Source of the DNA: Cohnella mopanensis
GTDB lineage: Bacteria > Bacillota > Bacilli > Paenibacillales > Paenibacillaceae
DNA length: 64,000 nucleotides
NCBI RefSeq assembly: GCF_022352055.1
Contig: NZ_JAKRWM010000008.1
Span: forward strand, 62,001 to 126,000
Reading direction: 5' to 3'
A program made the position numbers and the translations under genes. Numbering within the stretch: the first letter of the stretch is position 1; each line of letters opens with the position of its first letter. Below the pieces are notes generated by a model, which saw only the letters and a list, made by a program, of their open reading frames with translations, was not told where the DNA came from and did no database searches. This document shows, in pieces, positions 16,280 through 24,855 of the stretch.

Positions 16280-16700
16280 GCTTCATATGTCATCAATGCC
16301 CTTATCGGAATAGGCAAACTGTTTCTGGGAGTGTACCTCCAATCCGCTTGGTTTATCATGGAACTATCATTTTTGGGGTTGCATTCGTTTCCTTTGCCAA
16401 ACTGGGAATGCCATCTACGGAACTTTAGCGACCAGACGTCTACAAAGTACGATCGCTTTCTAGCTTAAGGTTGTCAGCTTTGCGAATGCGATGGTTTCTT
16501 CCCTGGTCACGCAATACAGCTTGCAGAACTTTACCGTCTTCGAATGCTCTATCCAGCAGTGTTCTGTTCGACCTGGTGGTCAGCGGCGCGTATTCATGCT
16601 CGTCGGAATTGGAATCTCCAGCAGATGGCCCAAACAGATGGAAGAATAACAAGGGATAAGCGCCGTCAGGCAATAGGCGATGCCGAAATCCGAGGATTCC
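16280..16700 (+). pseudogene. decayed multi-pass membrane protein gene
   Basis: Successive frames on the plus strand encode pieces that join into one membrane protein. They are YVINALIGIGKLFLGVYLQS (about 16283), YHGTIIFGVAFVSFAKLGM (about 16350), NAIYGTLATRRLQSTIAF (about 16408) then a TAG, LKVVSFANAMVSSLVTQY (about 16468), VFMLVGIGISSRWPKQMEE (about 16590) then TAA, and QAIGDAEIRGF further on. At least three frame changes and several stops break it. I recognise the pattern of a small integral-membrane protein family of Firmicutes without a named function. No start region is preserved. Confidence 0.65.
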
Positions 16701-16746
16701 GGCTTCAATTTATGGATGACTTTCAACGTTCAAACTGCCAATATTG

Positions 16747-18147
16747 TTATTTGTCTTTATTTCGAAGGTCGAGTTCGGACGTTATCCGTACTATCCTATC
16801 ACGAGTCAGAGGGTAAGCACAGTATATCAAGGCCCCCAGTAAGATTGTAACAAAAGGGATAACGCTCATGGATAAGTTAATTCCTAATAGAGTGGAACCG
16901 TTTTGCGCATTAGCCTCAGCATTGAAGCCCGTCATCGAGAGCATAAAAGCCGGAATAGCTCCGCCAAGGGCTTGACCTACTTTCGCCACGAAGGAATTCA
17001 AAGAAGACACAATTCCCTCCGCGCGATATCCGTGCTTCCACTCCACATAATCGATCGTGTCGGCTTGCAGCGAATAATTGATCGACATCAAAGCACCGAG
17101 CCCTAAACTGTTTACGCCTATCGTTGTCACTATTAAGGCTCCGCTATGATAAGGAACTGGGAATAGTGCGATTGCTCCAATGGCTGCTAGAATAAAGGAC
17201 GCGATAAGTACGTGCTTTTTGTCAAATCGCTTTATTAAAAACGGCATAAACCCTATGCTTATGAGCATCATAACGAGACCGACGAGCGACGCCGTCACCA
17301 TTAATCCTGGATTATCTGCATTGTAGGTGAGGTAATAGATCTGCGAGCCTTGACGTACCGCATTCCCGACCATGACAAAGAGCGAGCCCACGAACAACAC
17401 AATGAGAGGTTTACTTTGAAAGACTATTTTGAATAGCAGCTTGATGGGATAATTATCTGTTCGAGTAGGAAGAACCCGCTCCTTCACTCCTAAACTTCCG
17501 ATTGTACACATGACAAAGACGAAAACGGATACGGCAATTATCAACCAATGATAACCCATTCTTTCCGTCGAGAAGCTCGCTACGAAAGGAACCACAATCA
17601 TGCTGCATACGGTTGCGCCTATGATATAAGCGACCCCTTTGATAATAGAGAGCGTATTTCGCTCCTTCGTGGAACTAGTCATCGCGGGAATCAAGGAATT
17701 CAGCGAGATGTCCATGCACGCAAACGTGGGGCCAATTAGTAAATACGTGATGTACGCAATCAACAGCTTGCCTGAGTTCGCAAGATCCGGACCAAGCCAT
17801 AGCGCAAGAAAATTGATGGAGCAAAGCAGACTTCCAAGAATGAGCCATGGGCGAAATCTGCCCATTCGAACACGCGGAAGATGATCGATCAGATAGCCGA
17901 CAATCGGATCCGCTACCGCATCCAATATTCTCGCTACCAGAAACAATATGCCTACGGCGGCTGGGTTTAACCCGACTACGTTCGTATAATATATCAACAA
18001 GTAACCGCCGATAATAGTCATGATCGGGATGTCGCCGATATTCGCCGCGAAGAAGGCGAATTTCTCAGGCAACTTCACTTTATTATTGGCCGTAGATGTT
18101 ATCAAATTGGTTTGCACAACGTTTTCCACATTGATCCTCCCCATCAT
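16747..18147 (-). CDS. GPH-family glycoside:cation symporter
   Basis: A 466-residue, 12-helix sugar transporter of the glycoside-pentoside-hexuronide family (MelB/XynP/YicJ-like) of the major facilitator superfamily. Signatures are RILDAVADPIVGYLIDHLPRV after helix 2 with RPWLILGSLLCSINF, the long central loop (GVKERVLP), and YVEWKHGYRAEGIVSSLNSF near helix 10. It sits 38 bp downstream of a GH78 rhamnosidase gene and should import the rhamnoside or rhamnose released. ATG at 18147 has an AAGGA upstream; a GTG at 18129 with GGGGAGG at better spacing is an alternative (460 residues). Confidence 0.9.
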   Translation of the reverse strand: MMGRINVENVVQTNLITSTANNKVKLPEKFAFFAANIGDIPIMTIIGGYLLIYYTNVVGLNPAAVGILFLVARILDAVADPIVGYLIDHLPRVRMGRFRPWLILGSLLCSINFLALWLGPDLANSGKLLIAYITYLLIGPTFACMDISLNSLIPAMTSSTKERNTLSIIKGVAYIIGATVCSMIVVPFVASFSTERMGYHWLIIAVSVFVFVMCTIGSLGVKERVLPTRTDNYPIKLLFKIVFQSKPLIVLFVGSLFVMVGNAVRQGSQIYYLTYNADNPGLMVTASLVGLVMMLISIGFMPFLIKRFDKKHVLIASFILAAIGAIALFPVPYHSGALIVTTIGVNSLGLGALMSINYSLQADTIDYVEWKHGYRAEGIVSSLNSFVAKVGQALGGAIPAFMLSMTGFNAEANAQNGSTLLGINLSMSVIPFVTILLGALIYCAYPLTRDRIVRITSELDLRNKDK

Positions 18148-18184
18148 TAACTTCCTTAGGAACTCTAGAAGGTTGGAGCCTCCA

Positions 18185-20983
18185 TCAAGCCATCTTTAGA
18201 CAGTGTTCACCACTACCGACTTCGAAGCTTACCCAACCGTCCGCATATTGAACATTCTCGAACTGTGTAGAAATTCGATGCAGATCCTCTTGACTGCCGG
18301 ATAACTGGACGGTGGCGGTCGTGTTGGCAGGTACGGAGAACCGATAGCTCGTACCTCTGCCTGTCTTCTCCCACCCGGACTGAATGGTTCCGTATAACGA
18401 CTCAAACGTCGCGGAAGCATGCGTTAACGTTCCGCCGACCAACGGCTTAATCATGAAATGCTTATATCCCGGCCGTTCAAAGTCAGGGCGAATCCCTGCC
18501 ACTCTAGCGAATAGGAAATTGCATACCGCCCCGTACGAATAGTGATTCAGGGAGTTGGACAAATCGCCCTCGGGCGTAACGCCATCCCAGCTCTCCCATA
18601 TGGTCGTCGCGCCTTTGGTCACGGCATAAAGCCAAGATGGGCAGGACTGCTGCTCAAGCAATCGGAAGGCAACATCAGCATGGCCGTAATCCGCCAAGAC
18701 GTGGAGAATAAACGGAGTAGATAGGAAACCGGTGTTCAGATGATAGTCCTTCTCCATGACGAGTTCTGCCAGACGATCCGCGATGGCTTGCTTCTGTTCC
18801 TCATGCACCAAGTCGAAGGCCAATGAACGAACGTTGGGAGCCTGTCTATCCTCTTGAATGCGACCATTCTCTAGGATGAAGTATTTGTTATATATCCTCT
18901 TTACCTTCTCGTATAAGTTCGCATATCGCTCAGTATCCTCTTGGTAGCCCAAAACCTTAGCCATCTCGGAAAGCAAGCGCGCGGAGTATCCATAATAGGC
19001 GGTCGAGGTTATCGGTTCCCCCATGACCATTCTCCGTCCAAGCTCCGCTCCCATCTCCTCCGGACTCAGATGGATGTCGGCCTCCTGCCACTCTCCCCAA
19101 TGGAATCTGGTATCCAAAATATAATCGGCATCCAATTCCCCTTCCGTGCTGTTATGGTACTGAGGCGCTTCTCGGTAATGTTCATTTTCTTCTTTGGCGC
19201 AGGCATCCAAGTAATCCACCCACGCTTTGGCGGAGGAATATTGCCTCTCCAGGATCCGTTTATCCCCATAGCATAAATACATCGTCCACGGGATGATCAC
19301 CACCGCGTCTCCCCACCCCGTGGAGCCGTCCAGATGGCCGGGTTGTCCCGGCTTCGCCGAGGCAAGAGCGGCCATCATCGGATTCTGGGAATTTGCAACG
19401 ATGCGTTCGAATTCGTCCATGCTGTGAAACCCCATCACATTCGGAACCGTGCACCCTACCGCGCCAGTAGGGAACTGTTCGGCGGCCACGTCGGCCATCC
19501 ACTTCTCGAAGAAGGGGTATACATTCATGAAATCGGCTGACGCTCTGGCAAATAGCTGGGCATCTCCGGTCCAACCGGCTCTCTCCCTTGTCGGGCAATC
19601 GGTAGGTACCTCCATGAAGTTGCTCTTCTGACTCCACTTCGAATTGGAGACCAGTTGATTGATCAACGGATTCGAGCACGTGAAATCGCCCGTCTCCGCC
19701 ATGTCGGTGTAGATGGCCACGGCCGTAAAATCTTCCGCCTTGGGCTCGCCGGGATAATTCTTCAGCAGGACGTAACGGAAGCCGAAAACCGCGAAGTGAG
19801 GATGATACGATTCTTCGTAATCGCCCGCCAGAATATAGCAAATTTCTTGGAAATCGCTCATGTTCCCGTCGTGAGACAGATTCGCAAGCGTAAAATTCCC
19901 ATTTCGATCCAAAGCTTCGCCATGCACCATGACGACTTCCGTGCCGGCCTCTCCGCGAACCTTCATCTCTACCCAACCGGCTAAGTTTTGTCCGAAATCA
20001 AGTACCGTTTCTCCATTCGGAGCGTTCAATAGCTCGGGAGTGAATGTCTCTCTTGTCCGCGTCGGGAGACCGCTAGCGATTAGCGAAGCCGTTCCATAGT
20101 CCTTAACCTGCACCGGAGTCCAGCTGGAATCTTCAAATCCGGTTCGGTTCCACCCGCCGATGTCGATCCTGGCATCGTAAACCTCTCCGGCTCTCATATC
20201 GGATTTAAGCAGGGGGCCGCAAGAGGTTCTGAAGGATTCATCGCTCCCTACGATCTCTTGGCTGCCATCCTCGTAAGTGAGAACCAACTGCCCCAGAAAG
20301 GCGATTTTATAGCCGAAGTTGTTTTTCAACCCCAATATACCCGTAGAGCCTCTCCACCAGCCGTCGCCTAAGAGGATACCCCAGGCATTGGAACCCTCGG
20401 CAAGAAAATCCGTCACGTCGTAAGCCTGATACTGCAATCGCGAATAATAAGACGTAAAGCCGGGAGTAAACAGGTCGTCCGTTCCCTCCTCGCCGTTCAA
20501 ATAGAATTTATACAGGCCTCTTGCGGTCATATAAGCCCGTGCCGAGACGAGCCCGCTTCTCACGAGGAATTCCTTGCGGATAAAGGGCGAGGGTTTATAG
20601 GCATCCAAGTCTATCTCATCCTCAGGTTCGATCCATCTCGCTCTCCAATCGGAGGGCTCTAGCAATCCCATCTCAAAAAATGAGGGTGCGCCGAAGTCGG
20701 ATTCCTTACCGGCATTGTCCCAGACCTTCACCCTCCAATAGATTCGCTCCATCGATTTCGGTTCAGGTCCGCCGTACGAGATTCGTTGCGAGCCATCGGC
20801 TATCTGTCCGCTGTCCCAAACAACCTGCTCAAAGCCCTTTGTAGCGCTAGCTTGAACTTGATAAGCGGATTGGATCACATTACGTTCATCGCAATTGATC
20901 TTCCATGTCAATCGGGGAGACTTAGCGTCCAATCCGATAGGGTTGTCCAGATATTCCGTTCTCAAATGGTATGTCGTTAACAT
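18185..20983 (-). CDS. alpha-L-rhamnosidase, GH78
   Basis: A 932-residue intracellular enzyme (no signal peptide) that removes terminal alpha-L-rhamnose from glycosides. Order of domains: N-terminal beta-sandwich (about 1-120), GH78 beta-sandwich domains (about 120-440), an (alpha/alpha)6 barrel (about 440-800) and a C-terminal beta-sandwich. The general-acid region is TDCPTRERAGWTGDAQ (acid Glu in TRERAG), and the general base is in the ATTIWESWDGV motif. The family's usual length is about 850-1000. The ATG follows GAGGG at 7-bp spacing. It is the first gene of a two-gene operon with the GPH symporter, divergent from an AraC regulator, with a cre-like site between. Confidence 0.95.
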   Translation of the reverse strand: MLTTYHLRTEYLDNPIGLDAKSPRLTWKINCDERNVIQSAYQVQASATKGFEQVVWDSGQIADGSQRISYGGPEPKSMERIYWRVKVWDNAGKESDFGAPSFFEMGLLEPSDWRARWIEPEDEIDLDAYKPSPFIRKEFLVRSGLVSARAYMTARGLYKFYLNGEEGTDDLFTPGFTSYYSRLQYQAYDVTDFLAEGSNAWGILLGDGWWRGSTGILGLKNNFGYKIAFLGQLVLTYEDGSQEIVGSDESFRTSCGPLLKSDMRAGEVYDARIDIGGWNRTGFEDSSWTPVQVKDYGTASLIASGLPTRTRETFTPELLNAPNGETVLDFGQNLAGWVEMKVRGEAGTEVVMVHGEALDRNGNFTLANLSHDGNMSDFQEICYILAGDYEESYHPHFAVFGFRYVLLKNYPGEPKAEDFTAVAIYTDMAETGDFTCSNPLINQLVSNSKWSQKSNFMEVPTDCPTRERAGWTGDAQLFARASADFMNVYPFFEKWMADVAAEQFPTGAVGCTVPNVMGFHSMDEFERIVANSQNPMMAALASAKPGQPGHLDGSTGWGDAVVIIPWTMYLCYGDKRILERQYSSAKAWVDYLDACAKEENEHYREAPQYHNSTEGELDADYILDTRFHWGEWQEADIHLSPEEMGAELGRRMVMGEPITSTAYYGYSARLLSEMAKVLGYQEDTERYANLYEKVKRIYNKYFILENGRIQEDRQAPNVRSLAFDLVHEEQKQAIADRLAELVMEKDYHLNTGFLSTPFILHVLADYGHADVAFRLLEQQSCPSWLYAVTKGATTIWESWDGVTPEGDLSNSLNHYSYGAVCNFLFARVAGIRPDFERPGYKHFMIKPLVGGTLTHASATFESLYGTIQSGWEKTGRGTSYRFSVPANTTATVQLSGSQEDLHRISTQFENVQYADGWVSFEVGSGEHCLKMA

Positions 20984-21028
20984 GGTTAATCCCTCTTCTC
21001 TGGATATATCTCTTTTTTAATGTAGGTT

Positions 21029-21042
21029 TGAAAACGCCTTCA
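21029..21042. promoter_or_regulatory. cre-like site (CcpA)
   Basis: TGAAAACGCCTTCA differs from the TGWAANCGNTNWCA consensus at one position. It lies 46-59 bp upstream of the rhamnosidase start, in the space where its promoter must be, and about 110 bp upstream of the divergent AraC gene. Catabolite repression of a glycoside operon would be normal in Firmicutes. Confidence 0.5.
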
Positions 21043-21149
21043 CACTTACTTTACCTCACAACGAATAAATTTCTTACTCTTCTATCTAAGATCTTCTTTA
21101 TCGTATTTTAAGGTGTTAGAATAAGGAAGACTGGGAGGGAACATTCAGA

Positions 21150-22136
21150 ATGAATACGAGCGAACTAGACGATTATTTGAGGAATTGGAACGAGATCGAA
21201 CGAATCGCATTGGCTTCCCCCATGGACATCTATTCCGCTTACGAAGAGACGTTGCCCAAGGTCAATGGAATAAGCACGATCTTGGAATTCTTGCACCCGG
21301 GAGAACACTTATCGTTTTCGAAGCATCCTCGTCATGTAGCGGTTCCGGAGCATCGGCACGACTTCTTGGAGATGATCTTTGTTTATTCCGGCGAGTGCCG
21401 TCAGACGATTAACGGCGAACAGGTCCTTCTGGCTTCCGGCGAATTCTGCATTATGGATACCAACGTCGTCCACTCTGTCGAGAAACCGGGTGACAACGAT
21501 ATCGTCATCAACTTCTTGATGAGCAAGCGATATTTCGATATCGATTTAATCAAGCGGTTGTCCGGCAATGACTTGATGTCCGAGTTTCTGGTCAACTCCA
21601 TTTATCGAAGCCAAGAGAACAACACCTATATCGTTTTTCGTTCGTCGACGAACCGGAAATCCCGCTCCTATATGGAACAAGCTCTATGCGAGTTTTTCGA
21701 TCGGACTTTAGGCTCGGAAGAGGCGATCAATTGCCATATCATCCTCCTGTTTACCGAACTCATGAGAGAATATCAACAATCCGATGCATTCCGGCGCCAA
21801 GGCTCGGCATCGAAATCTCCGCTGACCAAAATCATCCAGTATATCAACGACCATTACAAGGAGCTCACGCTTGATTCCTTGGCGAATCACTTCAACTTTC
21901 ACCCCAACTATCTCAGCGGTCTGCTGAAGACGCATCTCGGATACGGATTTACGAAGATGGTCCAGGATCTCAAGATCAAAGAAGCGACCATGCTCCTTAA
22001 ATATTCGAATATGCCCATTGGAGATATCGCTTACGAGACCGGTTATTCCAACATAACGGTATTCTATAAGCACTTTAAGGAAAGGCATGTGGTGACGCCT
22101 TCCGAATACAGACGATTTTATAGGCACCAAGCATAA
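21150..22136 (+). CDS. AraC-family regulator with cupin sensor domain
   Basis: A 328-residue activator. The N-terminal cupin (AraC-type sugar-sensing) domain spans about residues 45-150: VAVPEHRHDFLEMIFVYSG with HRHDF, and MDTNVVHSVEKPGDND with a second His. The C-terminal double helix-turn-helix is about 228-325: LDSLANHFNFHPNYLSGLLK and IGDIAYETGYSNITVFYKHFKERH with VTPSEYRRFYR. It is transcribed divergently from the GH78/GPH operon, 166 bp away, and most likely activates that operon in response to rhamnose or a rhamnoside. The start ATG follows GGGAGGGAACATTCAGA. No operator was identified with confidence. Confidence 0.9.
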   Translation: MNTSELDDYLRNWNEIERIALASPMDIYSAYEETLPKVNGISTILEFLHPGEHLSFSKHPRHVAVPEHRHDFLEMIFVYSGECRQTINGEQVLLASGEFCIMDTNVVHSVEKPGDNDIVINFLMSKRYFDIDLIKRLSGNDLMSEFLVNSIYRSQENNTYIVFRSSTNRKSRSYMEQALCEFFDRTLGSEEAINCHIILLFTELMREYQQSDAFRRQGSASKSPLTKIIQYINDHYKELTLDSLANHFNFHPNYLSGLLKTHLGYGFTKMVQDLKIKEATMLLKYSNMPIGDIAYETGYSNITVFYKHFKERHVVTPSEYRRFYRHQA

Positions 22137-22167
22137 ATCGCTATACTCGCAGCACAAAAAATGATCG

Positions 22168-22428
22168 TCACTCCTCCCGACCTTTCTGACCCCAGGTGAC
22201 GATCTTATCTCTTCTTTGACTTCTTTCCGCGCCAATTTTTCGCTTGTACGGACTACCTTTGCGATACGCAGAGTCGCACCCAGGGAAGTCAATCTTTATT
22301 GGGGACTGGGATGACCTTCCGTTCAGAAAATTTGACAATGCCGGCCTACCGATTCCAAGTCGTTTGGCGGCTTCTTTCATGGTCATACCTGAGGGAATGC
22401 TAATCTGACGAACATAAGTACCAGGATG
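22168..22428 (-). pseudogene. decayed HigA-type antitoxin / XRE regulator
   Basis: On the minus strand the frame encodes HPGTYVRQISIPSGMTMKEA, followed by AKRLGIGRPALSNFLNGRS. This is the start and helix-turn-helix of HigA-family antidotes, which normally continue with SPEMALRLEKAFG. Here the text breaks after SPIKID, and the end FGCDSAY-like part is shifted and degraded. An in-frame TAG lies eight residues before HPG, where the start should be near. No toxin gene is recognisable upstream; only tandem dyads with an apparent promoter remain (22478-22521). I call it a remnant of a toxin-antitoxin or restriction-linked regulator. Confidence 0.6.
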
Positions 22429-22477
22429 GCCAGTCGATCCTGTCTACTGGTTAATTTTAATGACCCCTCTCGTAAAT

Positions 22478-22521
22478 GTAGCGTTATACACTACAATATT
22501 AAGTGTATCGTGTTACGCTAC
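22478..22521. promoter_or_regulatory. tandem dyads upstream of the HigA-like remnant
   Basis: Nested inverted arms: GTAGCGT (22478-22484) with ACGCTAC (22515-22521), and ATACACT (22486-22492) with AGTGTAT (22502-22508). Each half is also an imperfect GTAG...CTAC dyad of about 17-20 bp, the usual look of two adjacent antitoxin-repressor sites. Confidence 0.5.
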
Positions 22522-22544
22522 GAGCGATTTCAGGCAAAACTAAA

Positions 22545-22582
22545 CGGCCTAAGTCCGATGGAATTCAGGACTAAGGCCGCCT
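22545..22582. terminator. long hairpin, possible terminator
   Basis: CGGCCTAAGTCC and GGACTAAGGCCG pair with one mismatch around an 11-base loop. The sequence following on the plus strand has only an interrupted T run (TTTTATTATTT) after about 12 bases. The 22430-22723 gap holds this, the dyads and nothing else that I can support. Confidence 0.4.
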
Positions 22583-22723
22583 AACTACGTTTTATTATTT
22601 GTACTGTCTACTTGACGGAGGGCAGTTCAAAAGTCATTTTACATGACCAATGGATAGTCCCTTCTCTCATTCGTTATCGAATATCGTTTTTTGCGGGAAA
22701 AGTTAAGTGCATCTCATAGTTTA

Positions 22724-23569
22724 CTAGATCAACTTCATCAATGAAATTGCATACACTTCATGACCGATAACAGACGGATGATTAATTCCATTAGCCAAAA
22801 CCGCGCTTAACGGAAAACCCTTATGTACATACTCTTCCCAAATTGCATACGTATCCGCAAGGCACGAATCCTCTTCCGTAGCGAGTTCTCTAATTGCATC
22901 GACCAATTCCGGTAGGATCGTTATTTGACCTCCAGCTAACGGATTATCGCACATCATATTTGGCGTAAGCAAGATGATATCCGCGAGTGTATCGTTCTTG
23001 ACTTCTTTTATAACCGATCTTAATTCATCCTTATACTTGCCTTTATTTCCGAATGCATTGTTCCAGTTCAAAGAGCCATTGATCAAAACCAAATCCGGTT
23101 GATAACGGATCACATCCCGTTTCAACCTTGCGCGCATGCCAAATATGGTGTCTCCGGCAATTCCGCTGTTGATAATACTTAATGATGTCTTCTCAAATTT
23201 TTCAATCAGCTTTAGCCGGAAATACTCAATATAACTCTCTCTTGCATCTACAATCTCGATATGGGTCAAATCAGGCTTAACAGGATTGGATGGATCAAAG
23301 GGATTGTTCTTAAACCCGGCCATTAATTCTTCAATCGGAATCGTAAATTCAAAATGTCCAGCCGTAACGCTATCGCCTAAAGCGACAACCAACGGATTTT
23401 TCCTTTCTAACCCATCCTCATCCAAACCGTAAGGATTTAATGGGGAAACAAACCCCGTATTGGTTTGCATAATCCTAATAAAACGTTCCGGCCTTTTCCC
23501 ATTAAACGGATTCGTCTCATGAGCGATTTTCATAAACGAATCCGCTGTTTCCGTTGGCGTTCTAAACAA
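22724..23569 (-). CDS. SGNH/GDSL-family esterase
   Basis: A 281-residue SGNH hydrolase without signal peptide. Block I is VVALGDSVTAGHFEF (nucleophile Ser, about residue 68), block II is INSGIAGDTIFG with the oxyanion Gly, block III is LINGSLNWNN (the Asn of GxND is replaced by GSLNWN), and block V is INHPSVIGHE with the catalytic His. Such enzymes deacetylate carbohydrates or hydrolyse other esters. It is the last gene of the glycoside operon and overlaps the GH1 stop by 8 bp, starting at a TTG (23569) with a weak binding site; the exact start is uncertain. Likely role: removing acyl groups from the imported glycoside. Confidence 0.8.
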   Translation of the reverse strand: MFRTPTETADSFMKIAHETNPFNGKRPERFIRIMQTNTGFVSPLNPYGLDEDGLERKNPLVVALGDSVTAGHFEFTIPIEELMAGFKNNPFDPSNPVKPDLTHIEIVDARESYIEYFRLKLIEKFEKTSLSIINSGIAGDTIFGMRARLKRDVIRYQPDLVLINGSLNWNNAFGNKGKYKDELRSVIKEVKNDTLADIILLTPNMMCDNPLAGGQITILPELVDAIRELATEEDSCLADTYAIWEEYVHKGFPLSAVLANGINHPSVIGHEVYAISLMKLI

Positions 23570-24839
23570 GGTCCGTATGGTCTATCCCTCCATTTTGGGC
23601 GATCCGACCCAAATACCGTGCGCTCTCTTTCGCTTTCCGCTCCTGCGTAGTCCGGTCTACCGCGATCAGCCCGAATTTCATTGCATAACCGGAGTTCCAT
23701 TCGAAGTTGTCGAAGGTCGACCAATGTAAATATCCTTTTACGTTGATCCCTGCCTTGATGCAGGATTGCAATCCAAGCAATCCCCGCCGAATGAATTCAA
23801 CGCGCCGCTCATCGTCGTCCGTCGCTACGCCATGCTCGGTTACGAAAATCGGGATCGGCAGCGTTTGGGCGACTTTGCGAACGACCTGTTCCAACGCTTC
23901 CGGGTAGTATTCGTATTTCATTTGAGTCCGTTCGGCACCTTCTTCCGGCGCCCTTTGACCTTCGGGTCCATACACTTCTCTCGTGTAATTCTGAAGGCCG
24001 AAGAAATCGTCTCCCTTTGCCATTGACGCGAATTGTCCGAAGACCAACTGCCATTTCGCCTCTGCCAGCGCTTCTCCGCCTGCAATCGATTGTATGTCAG
24101 ATAGCGCCATAGAGAAGCCTACTTGGGTTTCGGGAGACAGGCGTTTGATCGTTTCCCTGGCTTTGCGGTGCGCTTCTTTAAGCAACCCGATGGTGAACTC
24201 GTCCGAAATCATATGGAAGGTGACATACCGATCCGGCGTCGTTCCGCATAACCGGGCCGCGGACTCTCTCCATTTGGGTGCCGACCAAGCCGCAGCGTCA
24301 ATGCCGACCGGCGGCACGATGCCGATCTTCGAGAAAATTTCGCGAAGCATGGTCGGTAAATTGACTTCATTGAATGTCAGCACGTACGGAATCAGTTCTC
24401 CCAATTCGCGGAAGACAACCTCGCAATATCTGGCGAACAATTCCGGGACTTCCGGGCTAGCCCATCCGCCCAGTCTCATCAGCCATTGCGGCGAAGAAAA
24501 GTGGTGCAGGGCGACGACCGGCAAAAGACCGAACTCGCGGCAGGCATGAAGCACGTCCCTGTAGTGCGCGATAGCCGACATGGAGAATTGACCCGGCGCC
24601 GGCTCCACTCTTGCCCACTCGATCGAAAACCGGTAAGCTTTGAGCCCCAAACTCGCCATTAACGCGATATCTTCCCGGTACAACCGGTAATGGTCAATCG
24701 CATCGCCGGACTTATCGGCGTATGGCGACCCTTCGGCATGTTCCTCCGCCCAGAAATCGCTATTCGCGTTATTCCCTTCGACTTGGTAAGCCGCTGTCGC
24801 CGAGCCCCAGATAAATGGTTTCGGAAAGACGAATTCCAT
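23562..24839 (-). CDS. beta-glucosidase-type GH1 enzyme
   Basis: A 425-residue intracellular GH1 enzyme with the (beta/alpha)8 barrel. It starts FVFPKPFIWGSATAAYQVEG, has FSIEWARVEP and VALHHFSSPQWL, the acid/base Glu in LTFNEVNLPTM (usual TFNEP, here NEVN) and the nucleophile Glu in FVTEHGVATDDD (usual ITENG, here TEHG). Both catalytic residues are intact. It is slightly shorter than typical GH1 (about 440-480). ATG at 24839 follows a GGGGGG run and gives the family N-terminus; longer in-frame extensions upstream are not supported. Preceded by the GH43-like gene 16 bp away. It probably removes beta-glucose left after rhamnose cleavage. Confidence 0.88.
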   Translation of the reverse strand: MEFVFPKPFIWGSATAAYQVEGNNANSDFWAEEHAEGSPYADKSGDAIDHYRLYREDIALMASLGLKAYRFSIEWARVEPAPGQFSMSAIAHYRDVLHACREFGLLPVVALHHFSSPQWLMRLGGWASPEVPELFARYCEVVFRELGELIPYVLTFNEVNLPTMLREIFSKIGIVPPVGIDAAAWSAPKWRESAARLCGTTPDRYVTFHMISDEFTIGLLKEAHRKARETIKRLSPETQVGFSMALSDIQSIAGGEALAEAKWQLVFGQFASMAKGDDFFGLQNYTREVYGPEGQRAPEEGAERTQMKYEYYPEALEQVVRKVAQTLPIPIFVTEHGVATDDDERRVEFIRRGLLGLQSCIKAGINVKGYLHWSTFDNFEWNSGYAMKFGLIAVDRTTQERKAKESARYLGRIAQNGGIDHTDLV

Positions 24840-24855
24840 ATGATCCCCCCTCGAA

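Noticed and set aside
16243..16428. Open frame starting MDWGRTNNLHH on the plus strand
   Set aside because: Overlaps the decayed membrane protein in another frame and matches nothing; its end (FGVAFVSFAKLGM) is part of that remnant.
19260..19976. Long 238-codon minus frame rich in Arg/Gly/His inside the GH78 gene
   Set aside because: It is the +1/+2 frame of the same strand as the rhamnosidase; composition and lack of start site show it is a shadow.
22168..22386. Intact HigA gene of 72 codons
   Set aside because: The reading frame opens at an internal Met after conserved upstream residues (HPGTYVRQI), and the C-terminal part no longer fits the family.
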